Notes: generated by a model from the letters alone, not told the origin. A stretch of DNA of 64,000 nucleotides from Candidatus Leptovillus gracilis (GCA_016716065.1 JADJXA010000005.1:62001-126000), one strand, 5' to 3'. Shown: positions 1-8,503, counted from the stretch's first letter. Numbers and translations are program-made.

Positions 1-324
1 CACAAACGTGGGAAGGGCTGGTGGTAAATAGGTGCGCAGGGCAGCAGAACGGCCGTCTACAAACAATAACACCGTGCTGTTTTGCCAGCCCCGCTCGCGC
101 ACCACGTCGCGCACATTGTCGGCCAACTGCGGCGGAGTCAGCCCCTTCAGGTCAGCCGCCTTGATCCAGACGCACGGATTGGCGTCGGTCAGACTCAGGC
201 TCCAGTCGGACAAATCCACCTCATAAGTCTGAAAACGGCCGACCTGCCGCGGGCCAGAACAACTGAAATTCAGCCGTTCGCTGATCGCCCGCAGAGCCAA
301 TGGAAAATCCGACGTTGTTACCAT
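1..324 (-). CDS. Unknown protein, partial (C-terminus beyond left edge)
   Basis: An open minus-strand frame starts at ATG 324 and runs off the left edge without a stop (at least 108 residues, beginning MVTTSDFPLALRAISERLNF). A purine-rich GAGAGGG lies about 7 bases upstream of the ATG. It begins 26 bases after the stop of the aminopeptidase gene and is probably in the same operon. I do not recognise the family. The visible part looks soluble, with alternating polar and hydrophobic segments and no signal peptide. The + strand frames over this stretch are shadows. Confidence 0.6.
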   Translation of the reverse strand, partial: MVTTSDFPLALRAISERLNFSCSGPRQVGRFQTYEVDLSDWSLSLTDANPCVWIKAADLKGLTPPQLADNVRDVVRERGWQNSTVLLFVDGRSAALRTYLPPALPTFV

Positions 325-350
325 CTTTGCCCTCTCTCCTCATGCGCTGA

Positions 351-1718
351 TCAGGTATCGTGATTCTGAATCTTGATCAACTCGTATTGTTGCAGCAGGT
401 AAGTCAGTTGTAACAACTGGGTCAAATCGAGGTTAGGCTTGAGCATGGCCAGGTCGGCGATCATCATTGGCTGGGCGCGGCGTTTTAACACCTGGTAAAC
501 GGCCGCCGCCTGACGTGATGTTTCGCCGCTGCCCACCTTCACCATACAAACGCGCCCAGAGCTGGTATCCCACAAACGATGCAGCTGCCCTTGCTCGTCT
601 ATATGCACGTTGGTCGCCATGCAGGCAACGCTGAGATCGGGCTGCCACATGGCCGTCGGCTGCACCGCCCGATGATCTTCGCGCCATTCCTCTTCCCGAA
701 TCACAATAGCGCCGTCTTTGATGATCACACGGCCGTCCACCACCACCTCAGGCGACAGGGCCACCATATCACAGTGAATACGCGAGGCAACCTGTCCGCC
801 CATATCCACATTGTCGCCCAACGCAATGTGAATTGAGCCGTATTTTTTCTCATCCAGCAGAGGAATTCCGGTTAACGTCTGCACACGGGGATTGGCGCCC
901 AGACCCACTTCAGCCAGATTGTCCCAGTTCTCATCGCCCTGTAAGCGCGCCCATTCGATTTGGGTGTTCAGGAGATGCTGCACGGCCGGGCTTCCGGCCG
1001 GCGTCCATCTGACCAGGCGACCCTGGTGGAAACGCAAGATAATTTCTTCGCCTGGAGGGATGGTATAGCCGGGAATGGAGCCATTAATGACGATGCTCCC
1101 TTCGGCTAAACCTTCGGGCGGGGCGATGTAGGTTTCGCCGGAAGGCACGTTGCCCCACGAATCTTTCTGGATGATGCCATCGCTAATAATGGGCAGTCGC
1201 CGCCAGGCGTGCAAGGGGAGATGCAAATGATGCTTCTCCCCCTTGTGGTCCTGGGTGACGATTTCCATGTGCTGTCCCTTGGCCAGGGCCAGAGCCAACA
1301 GTTCACATTGGGCAGTCAGAGTCTCATAATCTATGTCCGCGAGCAGCAGCGTGGCCTGATTGATGCCGGGCATATGCGCCACCTTGCAGCCGGCATTGAG
1401 CGCCGACTGCCGGGCGCGGTCGCGGAAGGGCAAACAGTGTGGGGTACTATTCAAACAAACCAGCGCGGCAACGGCATCATCCAATAAGGATTCGACGCCG
1501 GGAAACAGACCCTTATCACCCAACTCTATCTGCATCTGCTGCGTGAAGTAGGCGACAACCGGTTTCAATTCCAGGTTGACAGCCGCTTCGGCGATGATGC
1601 TGGCCGTGTTTATGGTGGTTTCATCGGCAAAAACAACTAATTCGGCTCCCGGTGGCAGCGCCAAACATTGGGCTAGAACAGTTTTGGCAGCGTGAATGGT
1701 TTGGCTCCTCATTATCAA
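351..1718 (-). CDS. Aminopeptidase, M29 (AmpS/aminopeptidase T)-like
   Basis: 455 residues. The C-terminal half has the sequence SRIHCDMVALSPEVVVDG (nt ~770-720), which resembles the conserved His/Asp metal-binding region of M29 thermophilic aminopeptidases, preceded by a glycine-rich GSIHIALGDN segment. The length is near the usual ~400-450 for that family. There is no signal peptide, so it is probably a cytoplasmic metallo-exopeptidase acting on peptides. This is a chromosomal housekeeping-type gene lying outside the phage-like element. The start could be either of two close in-frame ATGs (1718 or 1712). Family assignment is by motif and overall look only; a distant non-catalytic relative is possible. 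Confidence 0.6.
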   Translation of the reverse strand: MIMRSQTIHAAKTVLAQCLALPPGAELVVFADETTINTASIIAEAAVNLELKPVVAYFTQQMQIELGDKGLFPGVESLLDDAVAALVCLNSTPHCLPFRDRARQSALNAGCKVAHMPGINQATLLLADIDYETLTAQCELLALALAKGQHMEIVTQDHKGEKHHLHLPLHAWRRLPIISDGIIQKDSWGNVPSGETYIAPPEGLAEGSIVINGSIPGYTIPPGEEIILRFHQGRLVRWTPAGSPAVQHLLNTQIEWARLQGDENWDNLAEVGLGANPRVQTLTGIPLLDEKKYGSIHIALGDNVDMGGQVASRIHCDMVALSPEVVVDGRVIIKDGAIVIREEEWREDHRAVQPTAMWQPDLSVACMATNVHIDEQGQLHRLWDTSSGRVCMVKVGSGETSRQAAAVYQVLKRRAQPMMIADLAMLKPNLDLTQLLQLTYLLQQYELIKIQNHDT

Positions 1719-1816
1719 ACTATGCCTCCCTTGTTAAACAACAAACAGGATGGAACGGGCGCATCTACGACTTGGGGGAGGCCAAAGCAGAAGGGAAAAA
1801 AGCATCAAAACGGCCG

Positions 1817-3130
1817 TTAACCCAATACAAACGCAAATGAAGCAAATGGTTGAAGCCGTCTTCGCTCCAGCGCATGCCGACACCCTTGAATCGTTGCTGA
1901 ATCAACCACTTTGCAGGTACTTTCAACCAGGCCGCTGCCAATGGGTAATCCAGCCTGCTTTAATTTGTCGTACTGGATGTGCTCCCGGTGTTTATCGAGA
2001 TAATTGTACAGTTTGGTCAAGGCTTGTTGCGCGGATTCTGGCAAACCGGGTACGGCGAGAGCTGCCTGAATATCGGCCAAAACCGCGTCTTGCTGACCAT
2101 GTCGCAAGCGGTGGCGGGCCTGATGGAACCACGTTTTGGCCTGACTTGTGCGGCCATCCAGCCACACTTGACCCCGGACCAAAGATTTTGGGTTGCGTGG
2201 TAGAAATCTAAAACCCCAGTGGCCGAGGCGCTAAAGCGTTCGGCAAACAAACGCCAAAAGCCCCGCCCGCCATCGCTTAACCAGACAACGCGGGGCGCTC
2301 CTTGATGTCTTGTTTGCGCGCTTCCAGCCACATCCGCTCGGATAAGTCGTCCACATCACCCAAAACAGCCGTCACGCGGTGGTGATGCAAGCGGCTCATC
2401 GTCTGGCCCGCGCGGGTGATATGCTTGCCTAAACGGGCAAAGATGGCGACCTTGATTTCGCGCCATACTGTTTTGCCCGCCGCTGTCTTGGCTTGGGGCG
2501 AAAGGGAACCATCACCCCGTCAGCGCCCATCAGGAGAGTTTCCGCGGCAAGGGTCGCGCTCAACGCTTCCGCCTCTGGCTCATTCCCCAGTTTCAACGCC
2601 GCTAACTCGGCCACCAAATGGTTCATCATCTCTTCTCCAGTCACCTGAACCCACTCCCAGATACTTTGCGGCGTGACGATGACCTGGCTCAATTCTTTTA
2701 ACAACATGGCTGCGGTTTCAAAGGGCACAAAATGGCTGTCAAGCAAGCTATCCGCCGCAAACCATCATCGCTTTTTGATTGGGCTTTAATCCCAGCGCCT
2801 CATCCAATGGCGCTACCTGACTAATGGCACATCGCTTAGGACAGCGTCCCAGTCGGCGCTGCCAGCGAATGAGACCAATGATGCTCTTGACTTCCCGAGG
2901 GGCAAAGCCTTTGCTCTGCAACTTCCGCCACATATTTGACAATGACCCCACTCTGTTGGGGCTTGGGCTCTGCTATTCAAGGTTTCTTCCACCAGACTCA
3001 CTGCCAGAATGCGCGATAATTGCCAGGCGAGCAGGATCATTAAGGAGAGCGTGGCTGCATCGCCCATCTCATCAACTATTTTTTGGCATTCTGGTTTCGC
3101 TTCACGTATAGTTTCCATTAAACACGACAT
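1817..3130 (-). pseudogene. Degraded ISKra4-family transposase
   Basis: Fragments of one transposase follow each other on the minus strand in different frames: N-terminal pieces at 3130-2813 (with CQICGG) and 2951-2748, a middle piece at 2746-2429, then 2331-2017 (DGGRGFWRLF, the DDE core region), and a C-terminal piece at 2182-1817 containing GLPIGSGLVESTCK, a signature of the ISKra4 C-terminus. At least four frameshifts are needed to join them, so it cannot make a full transposase. It sits between the aminopeptidase gene and the tRNA. The + strand frames here are shadows. I could not fix the ends of the element. Confidence 0.8.
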
Positions 3131-3198
3131 TGTTCTAGGCGATCCTTTCGGGTTTGTGATGATTCTTCGAAAGTTTAACCTAAAAATAATGTCGTGTT
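3121..3198. repeat. Inverted repeat at the 5' end of the ISKra4 remnant
   Basis: AACACGACATT (3121-3131) and AATGTCGTGTT (3188-3198) are perfect 11-bp inverted copies about 56 bases apart. The left arm contains the start codon of the first transposase fragment. It may be part of the insertion sequence end or a regulatory hairpin. From 3199 to about 3450 I see no gene. Confidence 0.4.
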
Positions 3199-3454
3199 AG
3201 TTTCCTCCCCTAAGTTCTTTATGCGCCCGGATGGAACAGAAACGCTACAATTTTTTTAGTGTATTGTTTTTTCTAACGCCTGTCAATCAGGTGGAGGCGA
3301 GGAGGCGAGGGCAGCAATTCCAATGATAAACCTGGCGTAGGGGCGAGACGGCGCGGGAAAATGGCGTCCGCTGCGGCTGTTACCTGTCCGCCCCGTCCCG
3401 TCCCTACGATAACACCAGGGCAAATTGAGAATTGCTGGTTTGCCGAAAGTCGAG

Positions 3455-3482
3455 TTGACACTGACAGGAGTTTTGCTAAAAT
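3455..3482 (+). promoter_or_regulatory. Sigma-70-type promoter of tRNA-Asn
   Basis: TTGACA (3455-3460), a 16-base spacer and TAAAAT (3477-3482), placed so that transcription would start about 8 bases before the tRNA 5' end. Confidence 0.6.
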
Positions 3483-3496
3483 ACCCGTCGCTGCAT

Positions 3497-3568
3497 TCCT
3501 CAGTAGCTCAACGGCAGAGCATGCGGCTGTTAACCGCAGGGTTGTTGGTTCGAGTCCAACCTGAGGAG
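3497..3568 (+). tRNA. tRNA-Asn(GTT)
   Basis: A complete cloverleaf can be drawn. The acceptor stem is TCCTCAG (3497-3503) with CTGAGGA (3561-3567), with discriminator G at 3568. The anticodon stem TGCGG/CCGCA carries loop CTGTTAA with anticodon GTT at 3529-3531. The T-arm is GTTGG-TTCGAGT-CCAAC. The 3' CCA is not encoded. It is the last chromosomal-looking gene before the phage-like region, so its 3' end is a candidate attachment site, although no att repeat can be tested here because the right junction is outside the window. Confidence 0.95.
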
Positions 3569-3608
3569 CTATGACCCCCATATATTGGGGTTGTTAAGGT
3601 TCAGATTT

Positions 3609-3657
3609 GAGGCCGCCGCTGGCCGGGAAAGCACATGGCGGCGGCCTCGTTTGTTTT
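3609..3657 (+). terminator. Rho-independent terminator-like hairpin
   Basis: Perfect 11-bp GC-rich stem GAGGCCGCCGC (3609-3619) and GCGGCGGCCTC (3638-3648), then GTTTGTTTT. It would end transcripts reading out of the tRNA region. Confidence 0.6.
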
Positions 3658-3764
3658 AAAATAAAAATGCTAACGGCCGTTTGGCCGGTAACATAAACCC
3701 CCGGTAGCTCGCCAAAGTTCGCGGGGGTTGATTGAGAAGTCGTCTCAGCAATGGGGCGGTCTTG

Positions 3765-3796
3765 AAGGTCATCTTGAGAAAGGTGGCCTTTTTTTT
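3765..3796 (+). terminator. Rho-independent terminator
   Basis: AAGGTCATC (3765-3773) pairs with GGTGGCCTT (3782-3790) allowing G-U pairs, followed by a run of eight T (3789-3796). It separates the tRNA side from the phage-like control region and abuts the stop codon of the ribbon-helix-helix gene on the other strand. Confidence 0.6.
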
Positions 3797-4007
3797 ATGC
3801 CGCCTCTCTCAATTTTAATTCACGCCATTCGTCAATAATCGCACGTAGCACAGTGACCTTCGACTCGCCATGATACTCTGCCAGTCTAGCCAGTAGATCA
3901 TCCTGTTCCCTGCGCAAATAAAAATTGCGTGAAACAGTCGCACCGTTCGGCCCCGTGTAGGCGTCCTTTAGAATCGTGAGAGATTGCGGCGTGTTCGTTG
4001 GTCTCAC
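3795..4007 (-). CDS. Ribbon-helix-helix (CopG/Arc-like) putative regulator
   Basis: A small basic/acidic protein. Its C-terminal half (NFYLRREQDDLLARLAEYHG, then SKVTVLRAIIDEWRELK) has the strand-helix-helix pattern of CopG/Arc-type DNA-binding proteins. The frame is open from ATG 4043. I prefer the GTG at 4007 because a perfect AAGGAGG (4022-4016) lies 8 bases upstream of it, while the promoter -10 (4055-4050) would place the transcription start at about 4043, leaving no leader for the upstream ATG. It is transcribed divergently from the early operon and probably represses one or both promoters through the TATATA-rich repeats between them. This role is inferred from position. Confidence 0.65.
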   Translation of the reverse strand: MRPTNTPQSLTILKDAYTGPNGATVSRNFYLRREQDDLLARLAEYHGESKVTVLRAIIDEWRELKLREAA

Positions 4008-4049
4008 CGTCGCAACCTCCTTCATCAATCCATAATCTATCATGCAGGC

Positions 4050-4078
4050 ATTATATAGATATTATATAAACTCGTCAA
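4050..4078 (-). promoter_or_regulatory. Promoter of the ribbon-helix-helix gene
   Basis: Read on the minus strand: TTGACG (4078-4073), a 17-base spacer and a perfect TATAAT (4055-4050). AT-rich TATATA repeats overlap the spacer and could be operator half-sites. Confidence 0.65.
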
Positions 4079-4086
4079 GCAATTCG

Positions 4087-4115
4087 TTGACATGGATATA
4101 TAAAAATTATATAAT
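4087..4115 (+). promoter_or_regulatory. Early promoter, full sigma-70 consensus
   Basis: TTGACA (4087-4092), exactly 17 bases, TATAAT (4110-4115). Its -35 is only 8 bases from the -35 of the divergent promoter. ATTATATA/TATATAAT repeats lie in both spacers, which suits a shared operator. It would drive the operon beginning at 4210. Confidence 0.75.
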
Positions 4116-4155
4116 CTCTATATGAATTTTGTTGTAATCTAGCCCAGAAACAAAA

Positions 4156-4187
4156 CGGCCGCCCGACTCTGAACCAGTCGGACGGCC
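4156..4187 (+). promoter_or_regulatory. Leader hairpin before the early operon
   Basis: CGGCCGCCCGACT (4156-4168) and AGTCGGACGGCC (4176-4187) form a strong stem with one bulge and a 7-base loop in the untranslated leader, just before the ribosome-binding site AAAGGAGG (4191-4198). There is no T tract, so it is more likely an mRNA-stabilising or regulatory structure than a terminator. Confidence 0.5.
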
Positions 4188-4209
4188 AACAAAGGAGGAT
4201 GTACCTCAA

Positions 4210-4539
4210 ATGCAAGAATCAATTGTAGCACAGAACGATGACCTTGTGACGACTTCCGCAGAATTCCCCGCCAGCGTGGAGTGCATCGCCTACCGGCCGG
4301 CCGGCAAGCGCCATCCGGAGCAGTGGCGGGCAAAGGTAGACGGCCGTTACATCCCCATCACCCCCGCCAGCGCCCGCCTGGTCATAGACCTGGCCCGCGA
4401 CGTTACGGATTACAAGTATGCTGGCCTGGCTCGCAGCGCCTGGCGCATTGGCATCCCTGGCGACGGCGGGCGGCGCTGGTGGGGCTACGAATTTACAGAT
4501 AATGATTTTGGCCGGTTTTTGGTGGAGGCCCCCCAATGA
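4210..4539 (+). CDS. Unknown early phage-type protein
   Basis: 109 residues, first gene after the consensus early promoter. AAAGGAGG lies 11 bases before the ATG. Rich in Trp/Tyr/Arg in the C-terminal half (RRWWGYEFTDNDFG), no membrane segment, no recognised motif. Its end overlaps the next start by four bases (ATGA), so the two are translationally coupled. A conserved-fold early protein of unknown job; I do not recognise it. Confidence 0.65.
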   Translation: MQESIVAQNDDLVTTSAEFPASVECIAYRPAGKRHPEQWRAKVDGRYIPITPASARLVIDLARDVTDYKYAGLARSAWRIGIPGDGGRRWWGYEFTDNDFGRFLVEAPQ

Positions 4540-5174
4540 ATACCCCCATCACCCCTGAGCAGTTTGAATCCCTTCTCCAATCAGCCCAATACAACGGCCG
4601 TGTCCACGTCCTGGACATGGTGGTGGAGGCTCCGGCCGGTACGCGCAAGAGCCAGCCAGCCGCCCACCTGGTCGCCTGGAACAACCACACGGCCGAGGCC
4701 GTCCGCCTGGAAATCATCGGCGGCTGGCCGGTGGTGGGCATCCGGGTGCGCGAACGCGCCGGCGACGCTGTGGTCTTCGGCTTTGGCCTGGCTGACCGCA
4801 ACGGCCGTCGCTTTGCTGAACCGGGCCAGACCTGCGGCCGCTGCCAACGGCCGTTTGCGGCCAACGAGGTGATCAGCGCCTACGACATGTGCCTGGACCA
4901 GGACCCTTGCATCATCGAGGCGAATCGGCTAGAGGCCCAATGGCGGGCGCAGCGGGTGCAGCGGGCCAACGAACGACAAGTGTTGGCGCGCCAACAAGCG
5001 CGGCGCGATGGCCTGGGGGCGCAGCAGTGGATGTTGGCGGCGGCGGCCAACGGCCGTCAAACCATCCCGGCCGACGTGTGGCAGCGCGCCCATGGCGACC
5101 CTGAGGCATTGGCAACGGTGAAAGCAGCGGCGATAGCCAACGTGCGCCGCACAGCTGAGGAAGCAGGCATTTAG
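4536..5174 (+). CDS. Unknown protein with a possible zinc-binding Cys group
   Basis: 212 residues, start overlapping the previous stop. The middle contains CGRC (nt ~4830) and two later cysteines (YDMCLDQDPC), a spacing compatible with a zinc ribbon. The C-terminal third is Ala/Arg/Gln-rich and helical. One perfect copy of the 16-bp palindrome TGTTGGCGCGCCAACA lies inside the gene (4981-4996) and encodes LARQQ. Family unknown; a nucleic-acid-binding early protein is a reasonable guess only. Confidence 0.6.
   Translation: MNTPITPEQFESLLQSAQYNGRVHVLDMVVEAPAGTRKSQPAAHLVAWNNHTAEAVRLEIIGGWPVVGIRVRERAGDAVVFGFGLADRNGRRFAEPGQTCGRCQRPFAANEVISAYDMCLDQDPCIIEANRLEAQWRAQRVQRANERQVLARQQARRDGLGAQQWMLAAAANGRQTIPADVWQRAHGDPEALATVKAAAIANVRRTAEEAGI
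4981..4996. repeat. 16-bp palindrome copy 1 (in gene)
   Basis: Perfect TGTTGGCGCGCCAACA within the gene at 4536-5174. Confidence 0.9.
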
Positions 5175-5244
5175 CATTTATCACCCGTCCGGAGGAGCCG
5201 ACGGGTATAACCCGCCCCCGGCCGGTAATCCAAAAGGTTACACG

Positions 5245-5508
5245 ATGAGAAATTACGCAGAACAGATTCTTGGACATTATTTTTCGCACGCTGTTGGCCG
5301 TTTCGGTGACAGCGATACCCAGGCGGAGGCGGCCGAGGCAGTTGCTGACATCATCAAGCGAGCGGTCGCTGAGGCCAACACATGTTTGGAAGCGCGGGTT
5401 GCTGCGCTGGAAGAGCAAAACAAAGATTTGCAGGCACGCCTGGCAGCGATGGAAATCTACGCCTACGACGACGAGTTTGGCGCGGACACCGAGGACGAGG
5501 AGGAGTAA
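5245..5508 (+). CDS. Small coiled-coil acidic protein, unknown
   Basis: 87 residues. Residues ~45-72 (ARVAALEEQNKDLQARLAAM) form a leucine-heptad coiled coil and the tail is very acidic (DTEDEEE). The 70-base gap before it holds only the palindrome-rich leader and no other gene. Probably an oligomeric early phage protein; function not recognised. Confidence 0.6.
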   Translation: MRNYAEQILGHYFSHAVGRFGDSDTQAEAAEAVADIIKRAVAEANTCLEARVAALEEQNKDLQARLAAMEIYAYDDEFGADTEDEEE

Positions 5509-5510
5509 CC

Positions 5511-5813
5511 ATGCTGTACGGAAACATTATCCCCGTAGAAATGATGGAACTGCCGGAGCCTGAGCCGTTCCACATCAACGACCTGGCTGACCAGACGGCC
5601 GAGGCCATTGCCGCCACCGAACTGCGGCGCGACCGGACGCACTGCCACATTTCGGCAGCCGCCGCTTACCTGGCGAAGCAAGAGCGCGGCCACCTGCGTT
5701 ATGGCGGGATGCTGCACGGCAACCGCACCATCTGGCTGGATGCCGGTGGAGCGGCCGAGATTGTAAACACCGAGGAGGTGACACTGTGGATAGCACCCTG
5801 GCTCAACCAGTGA
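5511..5813 (+). CDS. Unknown small protein
   Basis: 100 residues from ATG 5511, chosen because GAGGAGGAG directly precedes it and the previous gene stops at 5508; the longer upstream frame overlaps that gene. Contains His/Cys (THCHISAAAAYLAKQ) but no complete metal motif. Same operon as its neighbours. Not recognised. Confidence 0.6.
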   Translation: MLYGNIIPVEMMELPEPEPFHINDLADQTAEAIAATELRRDRTHCHISAAAAYLAKQERGHLRYGGMLHGNRTIWLDAGGAAEIVNTEEVTLWIAPWLNQ

Positions 5814-6034
5814 CGGCGACGGCCGTGGAGATAGACATCGTGCGCCACGAGGCCTTCTACTTCTACAACCGGCGCGAAAACGGCCGAGGCGTTGTCATTG
5901 CGCAGCGCATCAGCCCGGAGCGCGCCCAGGGCATCGTCGAAGCCAACGACGACGTCGAGCAGTATGCGACCGGTAATGTGACCTTTAGCCCGGAGCCATG
6001 TCAGTGGACGTGGACGGCAAAACTCGCACTTTAG
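5786..6034 (+). CDS. Unknown small protein
   Basis: 82 residues, overlapping the previous gene by 28 bases, with an upstream GAGGAGGTG ribosome site inside that gene. Contains IVRHEAFYFYNRRENGRG. No known motif. The 70 bases after it carry two ACGGCCGT palindromes (about 6049 and 6068). Confidence 0.55.
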   Translation: MDSTLAQPVTATAVEIDIVRHEAFYFYNRRENGRGVVIAQRISPERAQGIVEANDDVEQYATGNVTFSPEPCQWTWTAKLAL

Positions 6035-6104
6035 TAGAATGTTTTAGAACGGCCGTTCTGATGGCAGAACGGCCGTCAGGGAGGCAACTCCCAGGAGTAA
6101 CACA

Positions 6105-7520
6105 ATGCCTATTCAGGGATTAACCAACAAAACAAAAATGGAACGGGATGCACGCGGCAAGCCGGTGCGCATCGGCTATCTGCAAAAGGGGCGGCGCGAG
6201 GGCTTCGGCCGCAACATCAAACTGTACGATGAGGATTACCTCGTTTTCAAGCCCGCCGAAGGAGGCGCCCTGGGCGACGAGATGGCGGCCGTCTTCGCCG
6301 AGGTATACGGGAGCCGACCGCGCGCCATCAACGACGTGCGCATCGCCGCCGACATTGCCGCCAACTTCGACATTGAATACTGCGCCTGGCTCTACGCCCG
6401 TCGCCACAGCGAAAAGGGCAGCGTGCTGATGGCCGTCAGCGATGGGGTGAACATCAAGCGCGCCCGCAACGAGAAGACTGGCAAAATCGAGTATTGGTAC
6501 GATGGCGAAAAGCTGCACGCCGACCACACCCGGCCCGATGCCAAAGGCGCGCCCTGCTTTGTCTACCGCGACAAGCTCTACCCCTGGCAGCAGGAGATGA
6601 GCGTGGACCTGATCCTGCCCGACTTTAACCGGGCGCTGGCCGAGCGGGGCGTGGCCGGGCATGGGGTGGTGACGCTGCTCACCCACGCCAGCAACGACAT
6701 CCCCAACCTGATTGATGAATACTTCGGCATCGTCAACGAACTGGTGAGCCTGCTGGCGAACCCGATGGACCCCAACGACCGGGAACAGGCGCGCCGCTGG
6801 CTGCCACTGCGCAACTTCCCCCTGCGCCTCTACCGCAGCGAAGATAAGGTGACGACTCCCGATTGGCAGAACAAAGACCCAGGCAACCGGCTGAATTCCA
6901 CACGCTGGCTGCTGCACTGGCAGCTCAACCCGCAATTTAGCGCGGCGATGCAGGCGGCATTGGACCAGCGCACCCAACTGACGCTGGCGGCGGTGGCCCA
7001 ACGGCCGTTGCTCCAGGCGGCGGCCCCGGCCAAACAACTAACGGCCGGAAGCGCCGACGACGTGAACGGGTGGCTATTTGGCGATGAAGCGCCACCGGCC
7101 CGGCCGCCTGCCAAAGCAGCGCCTGGACCGTCCTGGATGGACGTGGTGACAGAGATTGTGGCCGAGGCCGAAGAGGTGAGCGCACTGAAGACTCCGGTTG
7201 AGCCATACGATTGGCCGGCCCAGATGGAAACCGCGCAGACGCTGGACGCCTGGTGCGCGGCTACGTACCAATTGCTGGAGATTAGCGGTGCGTTCAAAGA
7301 CGCCAACCACGTCAAGCGCGGCTACCCGATCATCATCGGTGAGTGGCCGCCGGTGAACCTGAAGCTGGCCTTCGATGCGTTCAAGCGGTACGCGGACACA
7401 GTGGCCGACGGCGGGAAAGCGAAGGAGGCGGCGGAACAGGCAGCCGCCTGGTACGCGGCGCAGGCGGCCTTCTTCGGCAGCGAAGATGAGGTCGTCGAGG
7501 GCGAGTTTGAGGAGGAATGA
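6105..7520 (+). CDS. Recombination directionality factor-like protein (phiC31 Gp3-type)
   Basis: 471 residues. The N-terminus MPIQGLTNK followed by basic residues, VRIGYLQKGRRE, and then a segment ending AEVYGSRPRAIN matches what I recall of the Gp3 recombination directionality factor family of actinophages (begins MPIxGLT..., then a KG-rich stretch and a ...YGxRP... motif). Such proteins bind large serine integrases and switch them to excision. The C-terminal ~150 residues are Ala-rich and differ from the core. It is the largest gene of the early operon. No integrase is visible in the window, so a partner would have to lie outside. A different DNA-binding role within the same family is possible. 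Confidence 0.65.
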   Translation: MPIQGLTNKTKMERDARGKPVRIGYLQKGRREGFGRNIKLYDEDYLVFKPAEGGALGDEMAAVFAEVYGSRPRAINDVRIAADIAANFDIEYCAWLYARRHSEKGSVLMAVSDGVNIKRARNEKTGKIEYWYDGEKLHADHTRPDAKGAPCFVYRDKLYPWQQEMSVDLILPDFNRALAERGVAGHGVVTLLTHASNDIPNLIDEYFGIVNELVSLLANPMDPNDREQARRWLPLRNFPLRLYRSEDKVTTPDWQNKDPGNRLNSTRWLLHWQLNPQFSAAMQAALDQRTQLTLAAVAQRPLLQAAAPAKQLTAGSADDVNGWLFGDEAPPARPPAKAAPGPSWMDVVTEIVAEAEEVSALKTPVEPYDWPAQMETAQTLDAWCAATYQLLEISGAFKDANHVKRGYPIIIGEWPPVNLKLAFDAFKRYADTVADGGKAKEAAEQAAAWYAAQAAFFGSEDEVVEGEFEEE

Positions 7521-7837
7521 TGGACCTGACAATTACCCCTGACCAATGGCTGCAGCGGGCGGCCACAGCCACCGATTCACTGGACTTTGACGTATGCGTC
7601 AGCCGCGGGCTGCCCTTTTTCGCCGATTCGATTGACCGGGTGGAAACGGCGCGCGGCGGGTTGTTTGGCGAGTGGGAACCGGAACGGGCCGGCGCATACC
7701 TGGCCGGGCTGAAGAAGTACACCCTCCTACGGGGCAGCCTGGAGGCCAGCGGCCAACCGACGTTGAGCGCCCACAAGCAGGCGAAGGAAGCGGCCCTGTC
7801 GGTTTACCACCTGGCGTTAGAACGGGAGGCGGCATGA
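7517..7837 (+). CDS. Unknown small protein
   Basis: 106 residues, coupled to the preceding gene by an ATGA overlap (a second in-frame ATG follows at 7520). Contains RGGLFGEWEPERAGAYLAGL. Soluble, helical, no recognised motif; early-operon member. Confidence 0.6.
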   Translation: MMDLTITPDQWLQRAATATDSLDFDVCVSRGLPFFADSIDRVETARGGLFGEWEPERAGAYLAGLKKYTLLRGSLEASGQPTLSAHKQAKEAALSVYHLALEREAA

Positions 7838-8481
7838 GCGAGCAGCACGACGACCGATTTGTATTTGACGCGGCCCTGGCCGAACGGCTGTTGGGCTGGC
7901 AGTGGTTCCGCGACCCCCAGTGGGACTGGGTGGGCCTGTGGCCGCCCGACAGTCCGGAGTGGGTGCGTTACAACTTTCCCGACCAGGCCGAGCCGTTGGA
8001 TGGGCCAGGCAGCCACAAGCTGATGCCCTCCTGGAACGTGGGCGGCTTCCTGAGCAGCGATGGTCCCAACCGCATGGGTGTGCCACGCTTCACCTCTGAC
8101 TGGCGGGCAATGTCTACCTGCATCGAGCAGATGCGACTGCGGGGTTTCTGGTGGAAGGGGACCAACTTCGCCGCGCCTGACCGGCCGGCGCACGCGACCT
8201 TTTCCACGCAGACGAACGCCTGGGCGGGTCAGGCAGAAACGCTGCCCAAAGCGACGGCGATGGCAGCGCTGGCGGCACTGACCGAGAAGGGCGTGCCCGG
8301 CGAGGCCAGCGACCAGACGGTGAAGGGGCGCCTGACCAGCATCCGCAACGCGGCGCAGCGGCGCGACGACCCTATCTATCACCAATGGCTGGAGACCCGG
8401 AACGCGGGTGACTCGGTGGCGGCGGCGCTGGAGTTTATCGCCGAGTGGGCGACGGCCGGGCTGCGCAGTTTTGGCGAGTAA
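7834..8481 (+). CDS. Unknown early-operon protein
   Basis: 215 residues from ATG 7834 (ATGA overlap with the previous stop, GGGAGG before it). The longer open frame upstream overlaps the previous gene and is not used. Trp-rich N-terminal half (LLGWQWFRDPQWDWVGLW) and an Ala-rich helical C-terminal half. No membrane segments, no known motif. Possibly a structural or DNA-binding phage protein; not recognised. Confidence 0.6.
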   Translation: MSEQHDDRFVFDAALAERLLGWQWFRDPQWDWVGLWPPDSPEWVRYNFPDQAEPLDGPGSHKLMPSWNVGGFLSSDGPNRMGVPRFTSDWRAMSTCIEQMRLRGFWWKGTNFAAPDRPAHATFSTQTNAWAGQAETLPKATAMAALAALTEKGVPGEASDQTVKGRLTSIRNAAQRRDDPIYHQWLETRNAGDSVAAALEFIAEWATAGLRSFGE

Positions 8482-8487
8482 TTCAAG

Positions 8488-8503
8488 TGTTGGCGCGCCA
8501 ACA
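8488..8503. repeat. 16-bp palindrome copy 2 (intergenic)
   Basis: Perfect copy between genes, followed at 8507 by a half copy CGGCGCGCCAACACC. Confidence 0.9.

Noticed and set aside
3497..3568. tRNA-Asn as a proven attachment site
   Set aside because: The right junction is outside the window, so no repeated tRNA end can be shown; kept only as a possibility.
3273..3581. 102-residue minus-strand frame overlapping the tRNA
   Set aside because: It covers the whole tRNA and its promoter; its coding look comes from base composition.
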